Positions 7,245 through 8,516 of a DNA stretch of 8,516 nt are shown piece after piece. The notes beneath the pieces were generated by a model. That model saw nothing but the letters and a program-made list of their open reading frames with translations. It searched no databases and was not told the origin of the DNA. Source of the DNA: Chlorobiota bacterium (GTDB taxonomy: Bacteria; Bacteroidota; Bacteroidia; Bacteroidales; JAADJA01); NCBI GenBank assembly GCA_030592565.1, contig JAUVIX010000144.1:1-8516 (forward strand), given 5' to 3'. Position numbers and translations under genes: made by a program. How positions within the stretch are numbered: position 1 is the first letter of the stretch; every line of letters starts with the position of its first letter.

Positions 7245-8081
7245 CTATTTTTTTGACATTTTCAAAAATGATATCTCTTTATCGTTAAGATATCTCCATT
7301 TCCCTCTTGGAATGTCCTTTTTTGTAAAGCCTGCAAAAGCAACTCTATCAAGCCTTTCAACTCTGTACCCAAAGGATTCAAATATCCGTCTGACAATTCT
7401 GTTCCGACCCGAATGAAGTTCAATACCAACCTCCTTTTTGTTATCTGAATCTTTAACAAAAGAAATGGCATCAGCTTTAATAAAACCATCATCCAACACA
7501 AAGCCATCAACAATTTTTATCATATTATTTTTACTCAATTTTTTATCGAGCACAACATGATAAACCTTCTTGATTTTATGCTTCGGATGTGTAAGACGCT
7601 TTGCAACATCGCCATCATTTGTAAACAGTATTAATCCGGTTGTATTTTTATCAAGCCTCCCAACAGGATAAATTCTCTCTTTACAGGCGGTTTTCACCAA
7701 TTCCATAACTGTTTTCCGGTTACCCGGGTCATCAGTTGTTGTAATAAAACCTTTAGGCTTATTTAATAACACATAATATTTTTTCTCACCCTTGAGGGTT
7801 TGATTACCGTATTGAACCTTATCACCGGACGCAACTTTTGTTCCTAGTTCAGTAATCGTTTTCCCATTAATTTTGATTACTCCTGCTTCAATAAGCACAT
7901 CAGCATCTCTGCGGGAACATATCCCGGCATTTGCAATAAACTTATTCAACCTTATCATTCCATCTGACGAAAATTCTCTTCCTGAATCAAGTTTTTCAAC
8001 CTTTTTTCGCTTTCCATCTGTGAATTTTTTTTTCAAATCAGGTTTTTTTCTACTTTCTCCCCGACTACTATTTCGTGTCAT
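7245..8081 (-). CDS. rluB: 23S rRNA pseudouridine synthase, RluB/RsuA family
   Basis: This 278-residue enzyme converts a uridine in rRNA to pseudouridine; RluB of E. coli acts on U2605 of 23S rRNA. The first ~41 residues are rich in Lys, Arg and Ser, an extension often seen in Bacteroidota homologues and probably RNA-binding. Residues ~42-90 form an S4 RNA-binding domain (MIRLNKFIANAGICSRRDAD onward). The catalytic domain follows: KYYVLLNKPKG leads to the GRLDKNTTGLILFTNDG motif (141-157) with nucleophile Asp144, and GRNRIVRRIFESFGY near the C-terminus is the usual R-rich family motif. The ATG at 8081 is preferred because the in-frame sequence is coherent and an exact -7 element lies 20 bases upstream; Met42 is the alternative and would begin directly at the S4 domain. 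The family (RsuA/RluB/RluE/RluF) is firm, but separating RluB from its relatives rests on the S4 domain and phylum habit. It is a housekeeping gene, probably unrelated to its neighbours. Confidence 0.93.
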   Translation of the reverse strand: MTRNSSRGESRKKPDLKKKFTDGKRKKVEKLDSGREFSSDGMIRLNKFIANAGICSRRDADVLIEAGVIKINGKTITELGTKVASGDKVQYGNQTLKGEKKYYVLLNKPKGFITTTDDPGNRKTVMELVKTACKERIYPVGRLDKNTTGLILFTNDGDVAKRLTHPKHKIKKVYHVVLDKKLSKNNMIKIVDGFVLDDGFIKADAISFVKDSDNKKEVGIELHSGRNRIVRRIFESFGYRVERLDRVAFAGFTKKDIPRGKWRYLNDKEISFLKMSKK

Positions 8082-8101
8082 AATTTTATTTTTAACTTTT
8101 G

Positions 8102-8109
8102 CAAAGATA
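8102..8109 (-). promoter_or_regulatory. -7 promoter element of rluB
   Basis: On the minus strand TATCTTTG matches the Bacteroidota -7 consensus TAnnTTTG exactly and ends 20 bases before the rluB ATG, implying a leader of roughly 14 bases. No TTG lies at the expected distance upstream, where the sequence is only A/T-rich, so the assignment rests on one box. Confidence 0.45.
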
Positions 8110-8212
8110 AGTCATTCAATTATTTATTATATTATTATTAAATAATTTTATTGCAGAATAATAAAGTAAGAAACAGCATTCATCACTCACAAAAAAAAAA
8201 AATTAAAAAATA

Positions 8213-8242
8213 TTGCTTTTTTAAAAAGTAATTGTACATTTG
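8213..8242 (+). promoter_or_regulatory. Bacteroidota-type promoter of the small secreted-protein gene
   Basis: TTG (8213-8215) is followed after 19 bases by TACATTTG (8235-8242), an exact TAnnTTTG box at the expected spacing. Transcription would begin near 8249, leaving a leader of about 65 bases before the ATG at 8315. It is preceded by an A tract that could act as an upstream element. Confidence 0.7.
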
Positions 8243-8247
8243 TACAA
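8232..8247. promoter_or_regulatory. Perfect inverted repeat overlapping the -7 box, candidate operator
   Basis: TTGTACA (8232-8238) and TGTACAA (8241-8247) are exact inverted copies separated by two bases. The repeat covers the whole -7 box, so a dimeric regulator bound here would block RNA polymerase. Part of the symmetry is built from the TTTG/CAAA-like promoter letters, but seven matching pairs go beyond that. Confidence 0.45.
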
Positions 8248-8275
8248 CCAAAATCTTAAAGTTTGGTTATTTTTA
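8246..8275 (+). promoter_or_regulatory. Weak hairpin in the 5' leader of the small-protein gene
   Basis: AACCAAA (8246-8252) can pair with TTTGGTT (8262-8268) over a nine-base loop and is followed by ATTTTTA. It falls at the very start of the predicted transcript. It has only two G-C pairs, so it may be a leader stem, a feeble early terminator or chance. Confidence 0.25.
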
Positions 8276-8314
8276 TAGCTTTAATAAATTCGGTTCTTCT
8301 TAAAATATATCGTT

Positions 8315-8516
8315 ATGAAAAAAATTATTGCTTCAATCCTGATTATCCTGTTTTTCACAGCAACTCCGTTTGTTTCAAATGTCTTTGCTGATGTCCCTCC
8401 TGATCCTGGTAGTGGTGGCCCCGGAGGCGGAGATCTTCCGGTTGGTGGTGGAGCCCCGATTGGTGGCGGACTAATTGTAATGTTGATAATGGGTGCGGCT
8501 TATGGAGCCAAAAAGA
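8315..8516 (+). CDS. Small exported Gly/Pro-rich protein with hydrophobic tail, 3' end missing
   Basis: The frame opens at ATG 8315-8317 and is read for 67 codons to the window edge without a stop. Residues 1-25 form a signal peptide (MKKIIASILIILFFTATPFV...) with a likely cleavage after Val-Phe-Ala25. The mature part starts DVPPDPG, is Gly/Pro-rich (26-52, with GGGAPIGGG at 44-52), then has a short hydrophobic segment (LIVMLIMGAA, 53-62) and ends at the edge with YGAKK. This layout, a Gly-rich segment, hydrophobic stretch and basic residues, matches short uncharacterised proteins common in Bacteroidota, which usually end a few residues after the KK. It resembles a membrane-anchor or sorting tail by itself, but function is unknown. 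The gene has its own promoter and possible operator, suggesting regulated and perhaps strong expression. The start is supported by the signal peptide; there is no Shine-Dalgarno. Confidence 0.75.
   Translation, partial: MKKIIASILIILFFTATPFVSNVFADVPPDPGSGGPGGGDLPVGGGAPIGGGLIVMLIMGAAYGAKK

Larger units (their letters stand above)
8082..8314. other. Divergent intergenic region between rluB and the small secreted-protein gene
   Basis: This 233-bp A/T-rich gap separates the two diverging genes and holds promoter elements for both (listed separately). It also has a low-complexity stretch of TTA/ATT triplets (about 8120-8150) and an A tract (8191-8202), which may bend DNA. No RNA gene or extra ORF with support was seen. 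Confidence 0.6.

Noticed and set aside
8191..8208. A-rich tract as part of an intrinsic terminator
   Set aside because: No GC-rich stem lies beside it on either strand; it fits better as curved DNA upstream of the promoter.

Overview
The window looks like a piece of chromosome from a member of the phylum Bacteroidota, plausibly Bacteroidales/Marinilabiliales. The basis is low GC with A/T-rich gaps, near-absence of Shine-Dalgarno sequences, promoter elements of the Bacteroidota type (TTG then TAnnTTTG), and protein types common in that phylum: an Asp-box propeller protein, a long multi-PAS hybrid kinase, a PepSY-TM protein beside a small lipoprotein, RluB with a Lys-rich N-terminal extension, and a short Gly-rich exported protein ending in AYGxKK. 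The phylum call is fairly firm; anything finer is a guess.

Layout. Five genes lie on the minus strand and one on the plus strand. From the left edge: (1) the N-terminal 514 residues of an exported Asp-box (BNR/sortilin-like) propeller protein, cut by the window start; (2) a 1351-residue cytoplasmic hybrid histidine kinase with six PAS domains, one GAF-like domain, HisKA, HATPase and a C-terminal receiver; (3) a 185-residue PepSY-associated transmembrane protein; (4) a 195-residue lipoprotein with an OB-like domain and an H-x-C-x-H motif; (5) a 23S rRNA pseudouridine synthase of the RluB/RsuA family; (6) divergently on the plus strand, the start of a tiny secreted Gly/Pro-rich protein, cut by the right edge.

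Genes and control. Genes 5, 4 and 3 run in one direction with short gaps (60 bp, and 59 bp holding a strong intrinsic terminator). The lipoprotein and PepSY-TM genes form a likely envelope pair, possibly for redox or metal chemistry, with the terminator between them setting how much of the second gene is made. The kinase stands alone: no membrane segment, no response-regulator gene and no HPt gene is visible nearby. The best promoter in the window, TTG-19-TACATTTG, drives the small secreted protein, and a perfect 7+7 inverted repeat overlaps its -7 box, which suggests a repressor site.

No RNA gene, CRISPR array, insertion sequence or phage gene was seen. No gap between genes exceeds 300 bp.
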